Shown here: in pieces, positions 52,827-61,208 of the stretch
Numbering within the stretch: the first letter of the stretch is position 1
Layout of the letters: the number at the start of each line of letters is the position of its first letter
NCBI GenBank assembly: GCA_029936295.1
Contig: JAPYTH010000003.1
Location: 17,583 to 81,582, forward strand
DNA: 64,000 nucleotides
Direction of reading: 5' to 3'
From: TMED109 sp015660425
Lineage (GTDB): Bacteria > Pseudomonadota > Alphaproteobacteria > TMED109
Notes under the pieces: generated by a model
The model's input: only the letters and a program-made list of their open reading frames with translations
Database searches by the model: none
What the model was told of the DNA's origin: nothing
Made by a program: the position numbers and the translations under genes

Positions 52827-52912
52827 TGGTGGAGGGAGAAGGATTCGAACCTTCGTACTCATAAGAGGGCAGATTTACAGTCTGCTGCCTTTAACCACTC
52901 GGCCATCCCTCC
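52827..52912 (-). tRNA. tRNA-Tyr (GTA)
   Basis: An 86-base class II tRNA with acceptor stem GGAGGGA/TCCCTCC, anticodon stem GCAGA/TCTGC, loop CTGTAAA with anticodon GTA, a long variable arm and encoded CCA. It is the most upstream gene of the 32-kb expression block. Confidence 0.97.
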
Positions 52913-52931
52913 TCTTAAAATTAATATATAC

Positions 52932-52961
52932 ATTCTAAACACTAATATATATAATTTTGAA
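52932..52961 (-). promoter_or_regulatory. Possible promoter of tRNA-Tyr
   Basis: TTCAAA (52956-52961) and TAGAAT (52932-52937) on the minus strand are 18 bases apart and 20 bases before the tRNA. The -35 matches only four of six positions, so this is tentative. Confidence 0.35.
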
Positions 52962-52974
52962 CCTAATAAAGAGG

Positions 52975-53014
52975 TTGTTTAATTGAAAAATACTAATCAA
53001 TCAAACAATTTTTT
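52975..53014. terminator. Hairpin with T tract between the CaiB-family gene and tRNA-Tyr
   Basis: A 12-bp stem with one mismatch (52975-52986 with 52997-53008) is followed on the plus strand by six Ts (53009-53014). On the minus strand, where the upstream CaiB-family gene ends at 53051, the hairpin is intact but the following bases are only moderately T-rich. It probably ends the CaiB transcript; its best terminator orientation, oddly, is the plus strand, where no gene is seen. Confidence 0.5.
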
Positions 53015-53050
53015 ATATTATAACAATAATTTAAAATTTAAATGATTAAT

Positions 53051-54229
53051 TTACTCTAAAATTTTATTAATATCATTTGCACCAAAACCTGCTTCTTCTA
53101 ATATTTCTTTACTATGTTCTCCTAATTTTGGTTGATGCCTTCTAACCGGTAAGGATTGCCTATTAAACCTAAACGCAGTATCTGGAACTTCTAAATTTCC
53201 CTCAGTAGGATGATTATAAGGTCTAAAAAAGTTTAACGCTTTTAAATGAGGGTCATCTTTTAAATCTTCTAATCTATTTACTACTCCATAAGGAATTTCA
53301 TGCTCCTTAAGCAATTTAGACCATTCTTTATTTGTTTTTTTTTTAACACTTTGACCAAGCATACTATATAACGTATCAATATACTTTGAACGCTCTTTTA
53401 TGGATGAATAATGTTTATCTTTTACAAGATCTGGCCTTCCTAAAACTTTAAAAAAATTAATCCATTGTTGATTAGTATAGGGCAATATACAAATAAAGCC
53501 ATCAGCAGATTTATAAGGTTTCCTGTTTGGTGATAGAGCTCTAGGATAACCAATCTGATCTAAAGGAGGAACAAATGTAGCACCAAAATGATGTTCTATT
53601 AATGTATACCCAACCATCCCCTCGAACATAGAAACCTCTAAATAACTTCCTTTTCCCGTTTTTAGTCTCTGAATATAAGCGGCTAACAAACCGGTACTAG
53701 CTAAAAGCCCAACACTTTTATCAGCCATCACTGTAGGGACTAATGAAGGTTCTCCATCTCTAGCATTAAATGTTCCCGCTATACCTGATTGTCCTTGAAT
53801 AACATCATCAAAAGCAGGTTGCCCACCATAAGGACCATCTTCTCTATAACCATGGAGTCCAACATAAATTATTTTTGGGTTTTTAGATAAAACTGTGTCC
53901 GAGTCAAAACCCAAAGCTGCAATTTTTTGAGGACGAATATTGTGTACTATAATATCAGCATCTTCTATTAATTTCCAAAGAGCCACTTTAGCTTCAGGTT
54001 TTTTTAAATTTAAAACTAAACTTCTTTTATTACGATTGACTCCTAAGTACATAGAAGACATTTTGGAAGTTCGACTAGGTCCTATATCTCTAGCCATATC
54101 ACCATTTTTATCTTCAATTTTTATTATATCTGCTCCAAAATCTCCTAAAATCTGCGTAGTAAATGGGCCCATAATTACAGTGGTTAAATCTAACACTCTA
54201 ACGCCTTCCAAAGGCAAGATTTGAGTCAT
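53051..54229 (-). CDS. CaiB/BaiF family CoA-transferase (family III)
   Basis: The start at 54229 (MTQILPLEGVRVLDLT) is the family's usual beginning; a longer frame would run back into the preceding gene. The 392-residue product has the catalytic aspartate (D141 in PAFDDVIQGQSG), FGADIIKIED near 31-40 and NIRPQKIAALGFD near 97. Family III enzymes move CoA between organic acids by an aspartyl-CoA thioester. The acyl-CoA dehydrogenase gene just upstream, 19 bases away, suggests activation and oxidation of one acid; which acid is unknown. Confidence 0.9.
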   Translation of the reverse strand: MTQILPLEGVRVLDLTTVIMGPFTTQILGDFGADIIKIEDKNGDMARDIGPSRTSKMSSMYLGVNRNKRSLVLNLKKPEAKVALWKLIEDADIIVHNIRPQKIAALGFDSDTVLSKNPKIIYVGLHGYREDGPYGGQPAFDDVIQGQSGIAGTFNARDGEPSLVPTVMADKSVGLLASTGLLAAYIQRLKTGKGSYLEVSMFEGMVGYTLIEHHFGATFVPPLDQIGYPRALSPNRKPYKSADGFICILPYTNQQWINFFKVLGRPDLVKDKHYSSIKERSKYIDTLYSMLGQSVKKKTNKEWSKLLKEHEIPYGVVNRLEDLKDDPHLKALNFFRPYNHPTEGNLEVPDTAFRFNRQSLPVRRHQPKLGEHSKEILEEAGFGANDINKILE

Positions 54230-54248
54230 GTCAATAATCCTTATATTA

Positions 54249-55409
54249 TTAATTTCTTTGATTAAAGCGTCTTCCAACTAAAGCAGAAGCTATATTTGTT
54301 TTTTGAATGTCTATTGAGCCGCCAGCTATGCCCCAGCCCCAAGCATCTCTCATCTTTTGTTCTATTGGGTATTCCTTAGAATAGCCATAACCACCCATTA
54401 ATTGAACACACTTGCCTGTTACTTCTCTTGCTATTTCATTAGCAAAACACTTTGCAATAGAACTGTCTGCTACAGAAGGTAAATCTCTATCCGCATTTAC
54501 TACTGCCCTATAAAGTAACAACCTAGAAGCATCAAGCTTCATTTTTATTTCTGCGAGTTGTAGTTGGACGGCTTGAAAGTCAATAATAGCTTTACCAAAC
54601 TGCTTCCTTTCTTGAATATAATTTAATGCATAATCATAAGATGATTGTGCACAAGCCAGGCTCATAGTTGTATTACCACAACGTTCTAAATCAAAAGCTT
54701 CCATTAATTTTTTAAATCCGCCGGCAGGGACAATAATATTTTTTAGAGGAATCTCTACATTATCAAAATACATATCCGCACTTGGCACTCCTCTAAAACC
54801 CATATGATTTTCAGGTTTACCAAAAGAAAAACCTTTTGTGTTTTTTTCTAACAAAACAGCCCCTATTCCTTTTGCTCCTTTTTCTTCAGACATACGACTA
54901 TAAACAACATAAGCATCCGCATGCCCTGCTCCAGAGCACCATCTTTTTTGTCCATTTAAAATTACTTTGTCCTGTTTTATTTCTGCCTTTGTTGTTAAGT
55001 CTGTAAGTGCTGAGCCTGCATTAGGTTCTGACATAGAAACTGCTACCACCATGTCTCCACTACATACTTTTGGTAAAATAGTATTTTTAAGCTCTAATGA
55101 GGCAAAACTTGATATAGCTAATGCTGGACCAAAACTAGATTCAAATATAGGAAAAGCTACTGCTATAGATATTTTAGCTATTTCCTCCAATACTAAAACA
55201 GCATCAAAATGACTAAGGCCAGCTCCCCCATATTCAACCGGAAGATTAACTCCTAGAAAACCTAATTCTGCAAAACGTTTTAATAAATCCCTTCCTGGAG
55301 GCTGATCATTTTTTTCAATTTCTTTAGCTATATCTTGAAGTTCTTTTTTTGCAAATTTTCTAACTGTTTCTTGTAGTGCCTGTTGTTGCTCATTTAGATT
55401 AAAATCCAT
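54249..55409 (-). CDS. Acyl-CoA dehydrogenase family protein with altered catalytic site
   Basis: The start at 55409 (MDFNLNEQQQ) has GGAAAGG upstream and matches the family; length 386. FAD/substrate motifs VSMSEPNAGSA (124-134) and KRWCSGAGHADAY are recognisable. The segment that normally reads YEGTSEIQ with the catalytic glutamate here reads IAGGSIDIQ (361-369), placing glycine at that site; E242 in FDLERCGN occupies the alternative position used by isovaleryl-CoA dehydrogenase. It pairs with the CoA-transferase gene. It may oxidise a branched acyl-CoA, or be a non-oxidising relative. Confidence 0.87.
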   Translation of the reverse strand: MDFNLNEQQQALQETVRKFAKKELQDIAKEIEKNDQPPGRDLLKRFAELGFLGVNLPVEYGGAGLSHFDAVLVLEEIAKISIAVAFPIFESSFGPALAISSFASLELKNTILPKVCSGDMVVAVSMSEPNAGSALTDLTTKAEIKQDKVILNGQKRWCSGAGHADAYVVYSRMSEEKGAKGIGAVLLEKNTKGFSFGKPENHMGFRGVPSADMYFDNVEIPLKNIIVPAGGFKKLMEAFDLERCGNTTMSLACAQSSYDYALNYIQERKQFGKAIIDFQAVQLQLAEIKMKLDASRLLLYRAVVNADRDLPSVADSSIAKCFANEIAREVTGKCVQLMGGYGYSKEYPIEQKMRDAWGWGIAGGSIDIQKTNIASALVGRRFNQRN

Positions 55410-55545
55410 GTTAAAGCCTTTCCATAGCTCATAAAATAAAATAAAAGTAAGCATAACAAATACTTTTTATATTTCAAATATATAAAAAGTTATTTTTTAT
55501 GATAGTTTTATTATATTATAGCAACATATTAACATTGGAATAATA

Positions 55546-55893
55546 ATGAACACCGCAACAAGAAAAGCTAAAGGAAAAAGATTGCAAAAACATATTTGTA
55601 ATTTGATTTTAAAATATTTTCCTATTTTATCAGACAAAGATGTTATATCCATCAGGATGGGAAGACCTGGAGAAGATGTTCAACTTTCAAATAAAGCTAA
55701 AAAAGTTTTTCCTTATTCAATTGAATGTAAAAATCAGGAAAGAATGAAATATTTATGGGATGCATATGAACAAGCAGTTAATAATTCTAAAAATTTAGAA
55801 CCTTTAGTAGTATTAAAAATAAATAATAAAAAGCCTTTGATTTTGATAGATGCTGAACATTTTATAAAATTACAAGCAGAGATAAAAATCTAG
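55546..55893 (+). CDS. Small PD-(D/E)XK nuclease-like protein of phage type
   Basis: 115 residues. The pattern GED (42-44) then SIECKNQE (58-65) gives D44...E60-X-K62, the PD-(D/E)XK catalytic core, and the surrounding wording (RKAKGKRLQKHI, PGEDVQLSNKAKKVFPYSIE) resembles small nuclease-like proteins known mainly from marine phages. An N-terminal basic helix may bind DNA. It stands alone on the plus strand before rlmB with no phage genes near. Catalytic activity is inferred from motif only. Confidence 0.65.
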   Translation: MNTATRKAKGKRLQKHICNLILKYFPILSDKDVISIRMGRPGEDVQLSNKAKKVFPYSIECKNQERMKYLWDAYEQAVNNSKNLEPLVVLKINNKKPLILIDAEHFIKLQAEIKI

Positions 55894-55947
55894 AATGTTA
55901 CTTAGTTCTAGAATGGTTAGACTCTAACAAATATAAAAAAGATAAAT

Positions 55948-56700
55948 ATGGATAATAACAAACCTAAAAAAAATAACTATAATTATTGGATTATTGGAAA
56001 ACATGCAGTAGAATCTGCTCTTAAAAATTCTAAAAGAATTAAATATCATCTCTGTATAACTAAAGAAAATTTTTCTACAATTGAATTAAATAATTTAAAG
56101 GTTAAAACTGATATAATGTCAAGGTCAGAAATTTCTCAATTAACTGATAATTCTAACACTCATCAAGGAATAGCATTATTAGTAAAACCTTTAGAAAAAA
56201 TTAATTTAAATAATTATTTAGAAAATAATAAAGATATCAAAAAAACCTTTATTATATTAGACCAAATTACAGATGCTCAAAACATTGGAGCTATAATTAG
56301 ATCTGCCAGTGCCTTCTCCGCATCAGGGATCATTACTTTAGAGAAAAATTCACCAAATGAAAACTCTATAATGGCAAAAGCAGCTGTAGGAGCTCTAGAA
56401 TTTATGCCTTTATTTAAAGTTGCAAACTTGTCACAAACTATAAATAAATTAAAAAAAAATGATTTTTGGATTATAGGTTTAGAAGCACAAGCTGACCAAA
56501 CTTTAAAACAATTATCTAAGAACACAGAAATATTTTCTGAAAATATTGGAATTGTTATGGGAAGTGAAGGTAAAGGGTTACGAGAACTTGTACAAAATAA
56601 TTGCGATTTTACAGCAAAAATTAATATTAAACGTTCTATTGAAAGTCTTAATGTATCAGTCGCATTAGCAATTACACTATATGAAATTAATAGAACTTAA
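55948..56700 (+). CDS. rlmB: 23S rRNA (guanosine-2'-O-)-methyltransferase, RlmB/TrmH family
   Basis: 250 residues: an N-terminal substrate-binding domain (GKHAVESAL near 17-25, THQGIAL 71-77) and a SPOUT knot methyltransferase domain with NIGAIIRSA (112-120), MGSEGKG (204-210) and RSIESLNVSVA (229-239). The substrate-binding domain is what separates RlmB from the shorter TrmL type. It begins 54 bases after the nuclease gene. Confidence 0.9.
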   Translation: MDNNKPKKNNYNYWIIGKHAVESALKNSKRIKYHLCITKENFSTIELNNLKVKTDIMSRSEISQLTDNSNTHQGIALLVKPLEKINLNNYLENNKDIKKTFIILDQITDAQNIGAIIRSASAFSASGIITLEKNSPNENSIMAKAAVGALEFMPLFKVANLSQTINKLKKNDFWIIGLEAQADQTLKQLSKNTEIFSENIGIVMGSEGKGLRELVQNNCDFTAKINIKRSIESLNVSVALAITLYEINRT

Positions 56701-56787
56701 AAAAAATCATATGCATCTTGTATTTTTGTAATTTTTGTATAAAAGAGACTATGATATTTTTATAATAATGATATTATTAATAATAAT

Positions 56788-56863
<76 letters not shown>

Positions 56864-56914
56864 TTAATAAGAAGTTAGTATAACAAAATAATATTTAAGT
56901 GAGGTAGGTTAAAA

Positions 56915-57205
56915 ATGAAAAATAATTTGTTAGAGACTTATAATAATGAGGTAAAAAAAATTTCTGATCTAGGTTATTCAGATATTAAGCTGAAAGAATT
57001 TGAACCTAATTTAAATACAGATTTTCATTCTCACGATTTTAGTGCTTATGCATGTGTCGTAAAAGGCCAATTTATTTTGAATGACACAAAAAAAGATCAT
57101 ATTTTAAATCCTGGCGATTTTCTTGCTGTAGATATTAATCAACGACACTCAGAGAAAACTTCTGCAGAAGGAGCAATAGTTTTATTTGGAAGGAAATATA
57201 AGTGA
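56915..57205 (+). CDS. Small single-domain cupin
   Basis: 96 residues forming one cupin barrel. The first motif supplies H38 and H40 (HSHDFSAYACVVKG) and the second H78 (LNPGDFLAVDINQRHS), enough to bind a metal ion. No extra domain is present. A GAGGT precedes the start. It lies between tRNA-Thr and tRNA-Leu; its substrate cannot be told from sequence. Confidence 0.8.
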   Translation: MKNNLLETYNNEVKKISDLGYSDIKLKEFEPNLNTDFHSHDFSAYACVVKGQFILNDTKKDHILNPGDFLAVDINQRHSEKTSAEGAIVLFGRKYK

Positions 57206-57209
57206 CTAA

Positions 57210-57296
57210 GCCCTCATGATGGAATTGGTAGACATAACGGACTTAAAATCCGTGGCCTCTTTTGGCGTGCAGGTTCAAGTCCTGCTGAGGGCACCA
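57210..57296 (+). tRNA. tRNA-Leu (TAA)
   Basis: An 87-base class II tRNA with acceptor stem GCCCTCA/TGAGGGC, anticodon stem ACGGA/TCCGT, loop CTTAAAA with anticodon TAA, a long variable arm and encoded CCA. It begins only four bases after the cupin stop codon. Confidence 0.97.
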
Positions 57297-57306
57297 TCCT
57301 AAAAAG

Positions 57307-57543
57307 TTAGTTTAACTTAGCTCCATGGTCTTTTAATACAGAAGATAATTCATCCAATCTACTTTTTTGCAAATCATTTATCAATTTATTCACTTCTTCT
57401 TCAGTAAAACCATGGTCTTGTAAAAATTTTGCCTTATCAGTTAAAAATGCTTTTTCTAAATTAGGGTCTCTTTCTAATCTTTCATATAGTTCTTCAAGTT
57501 TTTTTAAATTATCTGGCACAGTATTAGAATTTGTATTAGACAT
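57307..57543 (-). CDS. Short charged helical protein of unknown function
   Basis: The start at 57543 (MSNTNSN) has GGAGA five bases upstream; a longer frame would overlap the preceding gene. The 78 residues form a helix-rich block: LKKLEELYERLERDPNLEKA, then KFLQDHGFTEEEVNKLIND. The DP-L-KAF and DHGFTEEE pattern resembles Nif11/NHLP-type leader domains and small subunits of some dioxygenases, but no peptide-modifying enzyme or transporter is near. Likely co-transcribed with the CinA-type gene (34-base gap). Confidence 0.6.
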   Translation of the reverse strand: MSNTNSNTVPDNLKKLEELYERLERDPNLEKAFLTDKAKFLQDHGFTEEEVNKLINDLQKSRLDELSSVLKDHGAKLN

Positions 57544-57577
57544 GTTTTCTCCATTTTTTATTACTTTTAACAATAAA

Positions 57578-58327
57578 TTAATTTTCTTCAAATTGAATTT
57601 CATTTTCCTTCAATTTTGTAATAATTGCAATAGCAGTTTTATTAATTAAATTTATATCTAGTGAGCGCAAAACTATATTAGTGCCTACATCAGGCGGTCT
57701 AAAATATGGATAGGAACCAATACTAACCTCATTATATTTATTTTGAATATCCGTTAAAAAATCTGCAATTTCTCCTTCAGCACTGTGCACAATTATATTT
57801 TTAGAAAGCATATTATTTATTCCACATATTTTATCCTCTAAACCAAAAAACATAGCCTGTAAAATTTTTGGTACACCCGGTAGAACATATACATTTTTTA
57901 TAATAAAGCCTGGAGCGGAAGAAACAGGGTTATCAATTAATTCCGCATCTACAGGAATTTTGGCCATCTTTAAACGCGATTCATTTAGTTCAACTTTTAA
58001 TTTTTCGTAATGTGTTTTCAATCTTATAAGAGCTTCTTGGTTTATCTCAATTTTGACGTTGAAAGCTTTAGCAATACATTCAGTAGTTATGTCATCATGT
58101 GTGGGTCCAATACCACCAGTAGTAAACACATAATCAAACTTATTATGACATTCAATTACCATCCCTTGTATTATCTTGTGATCGTCAGGTATAATTCTAA
58201 CTTCAGATAAATTAATGCCAATTTTATCACATCTTTTTGCGATAAAATTAATATTTTTATCTTCAGTACGACCAGATAAAATCTCGTTACCTATTACTAT
58301 TATGCATGCTGTAGGCAAACTATTCAT
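57578..58327 (-). CDS. CinA N-terminal/molybdopterin-binding domain protein
   Basis: 249 residues consisting of the MoCF-like domain only: IVIGNEILSGRTEDKN near 10-26 and TTGGIGPTHDDITTECIAKA near 69-88. The C-terminal nicotinamide-nucleotide deamidase domain of full CinA is absent. Stand-alone forms act as pyrophosphatases on ADP-ribose- or FAD-like nucleotides in relatives; the substrate here is unknown. It is divergent from sfsA. Confidence 0.85.
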   Translation of the reverse strand: MNSLPTACIIVIGNEILSGRTEDKNINFIAKRCDKIGINLSEVRIIPDDHKIIQGMVIECHNKFDYVFTTGGIGPTHDDITTECIAKAFNVKIEINQEALIRLKTHYEKLKVELNESRLKMAKIPVDAELIDNPVSSAPGFIIKNVYVLPGVPKILQAMFFGLEDKICGINNMLSKNIIVHSAEGEIADFLTDIQNKYNEVSIGSYPYFRPPDVGTNIVLRSLDINLINKTAIAIITKLKENEIQFEEN

Positions 58328-58389
58328 ATTCTTCCCTTTAATATTAATTAACTATATCCGGTCTGTTTAATATAATATATTATAAACAT

Positions 58390-59094
58390 ATGAAATTTTC
58401 TAATAAACTTATCAAAGCTAAATTTGTAAAGCGTTATAAACGGTTTTTTAGTGATCATATTCTTGAAGATGGTAAATTAGTTACAGCTCATTGTCCTAAC
58501 ACTGGAGCAATGACAGGAGTTGCAAAAGAAGGAATTACTTCTTGGCTCTCTCCAAGCAATAACCCTAAAAGAAAACTTAAGTGGACTTGGGAATTAACTC
58601 AAGAAAATAATACTATAGTGGGGGTTAACACACATAGCCCTAACAAAATAATCCAAGAAGCAATTAATAATAATGAAATCATGGAACTATTAAACTACAA
58701 AAATTTAAAAAGAGAAGTAAAATATGGTACCAATTCTAGAATAGATATATTTTTACAAGATGAAAAAAAAATAGACTGTTATGTTGAAATTAAAAATGTT
58801 CATTTATCAAGAGTAAAAGGCATAGCAGAATTTCCAGATGGTATTACATCAAGAGGAACTAAACATTTAAAAGAATTAGCGAATGTTGCTCAATCTGGCT
58901 GCAGAGCAGTAATGTTATATTTAATTCAAAGAAATGACTGTAATTTTTTTAAAATTGCTGTGGATATTGATGAAGTATATGCTAAAGAATTTATCAACGC
59001 TTTAAATGTGGGAGTTGAAGTTATTTGCATTGACACAATATTAAATACCAATGGAATTAGTATTGGAAAAAATATTCAGTTATTGAAGCACTAA
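58390..59094 (+). CDS. sfsA: Sugar fermentation stimulation protein SfsA
   Basis: 234 residues: AHCPNTGAMTGVAKEG near 33-48, GTNSRIDIFL near 114-123, VEIKNVHLSR near 135 and AEFPDGITSRGTKHLKELAN, the family signature. The fold is OB plus a PD-(D/E)XK nuclease-like domain; despite the name its role is unsettled. First of a short plus-strand run with map (18 bases). Confidence 0.93.
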   Translation: MKFSNKLIKAKFVKRYKRFFSDHILEDGKLVTAHCPNTGAMTGVAKEGITSWLSPSNNPKRKLKWTWELTQENNTIVGVNTHSPNKIIQEAINNNEIMELLNYKNLKREVKYGTNSRIDIFLQDEKKIDCYVEIKNVHLSRVKGIAEFPDGITSRGTKHLKELANVAQSGCRAVMLYLIQRNDCNFFKIAVDIDEVYAKEFINALNVGVEVICIDTILNTNGISIGKNIQLLKH

Positions 59095-59112
59095 ATTACT
59101 TATAGGAAAGAA

Positions 59113-59913
59113 ATGTATATAGATCAAGAATCTGGAATTATTATTCATAATAAAGATAATATAATTAGCATGCGTAATGCTGGAAAACTAGCTGCCAAAG
59201 TTCTTGATTTTATTACACCATTTGTACTTCCAGGAGTAACAACAGAAACTTTAGATAAAAAATGTCATGAATATATTTTAAAAAATAATGCAATCCCTGC
59301 CCCATTAAATTATAAAGGCTTTCCTAAATCAATCTGTACATCCATAAATCATGTAATATGCCATGGTATTCCTGGAGATAAAATTTTAATAAATGGTGAT
59401 ATTGTAAATATTGATATAACAGTCATTTTAGATGGATGGCATGGAGATACTAGCCGGATGTTCTGGGTTGGACAGCCAGGAGTAAAGGCAAAAAAGCTAG
59501 TAGAAACTACTTTTGAAGCAATGTGGAGAGGTATAGAAGAAGTTAAACCCGGAGCAACATTAGGTGATATTGGTTATGCTATTCAAAAATTCATAGAAAA
59601 AAAAGGGTATTCCGTAGTCAGAGATTTTTGCGGTCATGGGATAGGAAGAGTATTCCATGATAACCCTAGTGTTTTACATTATGGTCATAAAGGAGAAGGG
59701 ACTATTTTAAAAGAGGGCATGTTTTTTACTATAGAGCCTATGATTAATGTAGGAAGGCACGAAGTAAAAATTCTTAAAGATGGGTGGACTGCCGTTTCAA
59801 GGGACAAGTCATTATCAGCTCAATTTGAGCATACACTTACTGTTACTTCAAAAGGTTATGAAGTTTTTACATTATCTCTAAATAACTTGAATTATCCACC
59901 GTACGAATTATAG
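59113..59913 (+). CDS. map: Type I methionine aminopeptidase
   Basis: 266 residues; removes the initiator methionine from new proteins. The five metal ligands are D101, D112 (HGDTSRMF), H175 (GHGIGRVFHDNP), E208 (IEPMINVG) and E239 (FEHTLTV). The N-terminus has no zinc finger extension. Length is standard. Confidence 0.97.
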   Translation: MYIDQESGIIIHNKDNIISMRNAGKLAAKVLDFITPFVLPGVTTETLDKKCHEYILKNNAIPAPLNYKGFPKSICTSINHVICHGIPGDKILINGDIVNIDITVILDGWHGDTSRMFWVGQPGVKAKKLVETTFEAMWRGIEEVKPGATLGDIGYAIQKFIEKKGYSVVRDFCGHGIGRVFHDNPSVLHYGHKGEGTILKEGMFFTIEPMINVGRHEVKILKDGWTAVSRDKSLSAQFEHTLTVTSKGYEVFTLSLNNLNYPPYEL

Positions 59914-59947
59914 TTATTTTAATGAAAATAACATAAAAGAGAAATTA

Positions 59948-60139
59948 ATGAACTATCATCCAATTATGGGTATATTAATTTTAATACTATGCATACTAAT
60001 TGCGTATTTTATAGGTAAAATTATAACCAAAAATAATATTTTAAAATGGAGAAAAACTAAAAATTATAATGATGACTCTGTAGATGTAGTTGGCGATGCT
60101 AATTCGCCCGACGCACCCTGGATGAAAAATAAAGAATAA
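59948..60139 (+). CDS. Small single-pass membrane protein
   Basis: 63 residues: one hydrophobic helix at about 6-24, then a basic stretch (KIITKNNILKWRKTKN) that should stay in the cytoplasm, and an acidic tail ending DAPWMKNKE. No family is recognised. It lies 34 bases after map and converges with hspQ. Confidence 0.55.
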   Translation: MNYHPIMGILILILCILIAYFIGKIITKNNILKWRKTKNYNDDSVDVVGDANSPDAPWMKNKE

Positions 60140-60152
60140 AAGAAATTAAATA

Positions 60153-60488
60153 CTAATGTATATTTTCTTTTTTCAAAATATAGTCTCCACCAATATTATT
60201 AAACATTATATCAATTTGAGGATGTAAGCATGGCTCTTGACTATCATCTTTTAATAAATTTTGTTGAGAAACATATGCAATATACGGCCCTTCTTCACTC
60301 TCTGCAAATAAATGATAAAAAGGTTGGTCTTTTTTAGGTCTCATATCTGCAGGAATAGATGCATACCATTCTTCAGTGTTCATAAATTCAGGATCAACAT
60401 CAAAAATTACACCTCTAAATGAAAATAAACGATGTTTTACTATTGCACCTATTTTAAAATCCGCTTGTTTTTGAAAATTTTTATCCAT
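60153..60488 (-). CDS. hspQ: Heat shock protein HspQ (YccV family)
   Basis: The second of two ATGs (60488) is used because GAGGG is spaced six bases before it and overlaps the first. The 111-residue protein has KIGAIVKHRLFSFRGVIFDV, PFYHLFAESEEGPYIAYVSQ and CLHPQI, the HspQ signature. In enterics HspQ is a specificity factor and substrate of Lon, and binds hemimethylated oriC DNA. Confidence 0.93.
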   Translation of the reverse strand: MDKNFQKQADFKIGAIVKHRLFSFRGVIFDVDPEFMNTEEWYASIPADMRPKKDQPFYHLFAESEEGPYIAYVSQQNLLKDDSQEPCLHPQIDIMFNNIGGDYILKKENIH

Positions 60489-60600
60489 GATCATCCCTCA
60501 ATTTACTCATAATTAATTATATTATATACCTTATTAAATAGTAAGCCAAAATGTATTTTACAATACCTAATTATATTTATATTTAAAATTATTATAATTA

Positions 60601-61188
60601 TTATAATTTTAAAGCCAATTTTAAAAAATTTAATCTATCTTGACCAAATATTAATTCATCACCTATAAGGAACGTTGGTGCGCCGAAAACCCCCTTCGCA
60701 ACAGCTTCCTTAGTATTTTGAATTAATATAGTTTTAACTTCATCTGATTGTGCTAAATCAAATAATTTTACGGTATTTATATCACTTTTGTCTAAATAGT
60801 CTTGAAGTATAGAAATATCTCCCAAATTTAAATCTTTAACCCATATTCCTGTGAATATTGCTTCAGAATATTTTTGAAATATATCCATATTTTGCGCTGC
60901 AATTGCACCACGCATTAAATTTAAAGTATTAATAGGAAAAAAACTATTAGAATTAAATTCTACATTATAAAGTTCTGCATGTTTTTTTAAATCATTATTC
61001 ATCCATTTACCTTTGGCAGGGACTGTTGCAGGAGAAACATTGCCCGTTTCTTTAAATACTCCACCCAGTAACATGGGTATCATAGTAAGTGTTGCATTAG
61101 CTTCTTCTATTATATTATTTATTTGTGTCCATGCTAAATAAGTGGCTGGACTTCCATAATCAAAATAAAATGTAACGGTTTTAGTCAT
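60601..61188 (-). CDS. 2-hydroxychromene-2-carboxylate isomerase-like DsbA-fold protein
   Basis: 195 residues of the DsbA/GST-kappa fold: FYFDYGSPATYLAW near 7-20 with the catalytic serine (S13) where DsbA has CXXC, MLLGGVFKETGN, and the cis-proline loop GVFGAPTFLIGDELIFGQDR near 165-185. Family members isomerise ring-opened aromatic intermediates with glutathione. No other aromatic degradation gene is adjacent, so the substrate is uncertain. Confidence 0.88.
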   Translation of the reverse strand: MTKTVTFYFDYGSPATYLAWTQINNIIEEANATLTMIPMLLGGVFKETGNVSPATVPAKGKWMNNDLKKHAELYNVEFNSNSFFPINTLNLMRGAIAAQNMDIFQKYSEAIFTGIWVKDLNLGDISILQDYLDKSDINTVKLFDLAQSDEVKTILIQNTKEAVAKGVFGAPTFLIGDELIFGQDRLNFLKLALKL

Positions 61189-61208
61189 AAATATAATTCC
61201 TTAATAAA

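Noticed and set aside
57304..57318. 6-bp hairpin at the end of the leader-like gene
   Set aside because: AAGTTA/TAACTT with a 3-base loop is too weak and AT-only to call a terminator, though some Ts follow on the minus strand.
60138..60173. Possible bidirectional terminator between the 63-residue membrane protein gene and hspQ
   Set aside because: The pairing needs several mismatches or bulges, so it does not stand out from AT-rich background.
60560..60612. Palindrome-like AT repeat after the DsbA-fold gene
   Set aside because: It is a direct repetition of ATTATTATA-type sequence in a simple AT-rich spacer, not a true inverted repeat, and is expected by composition.
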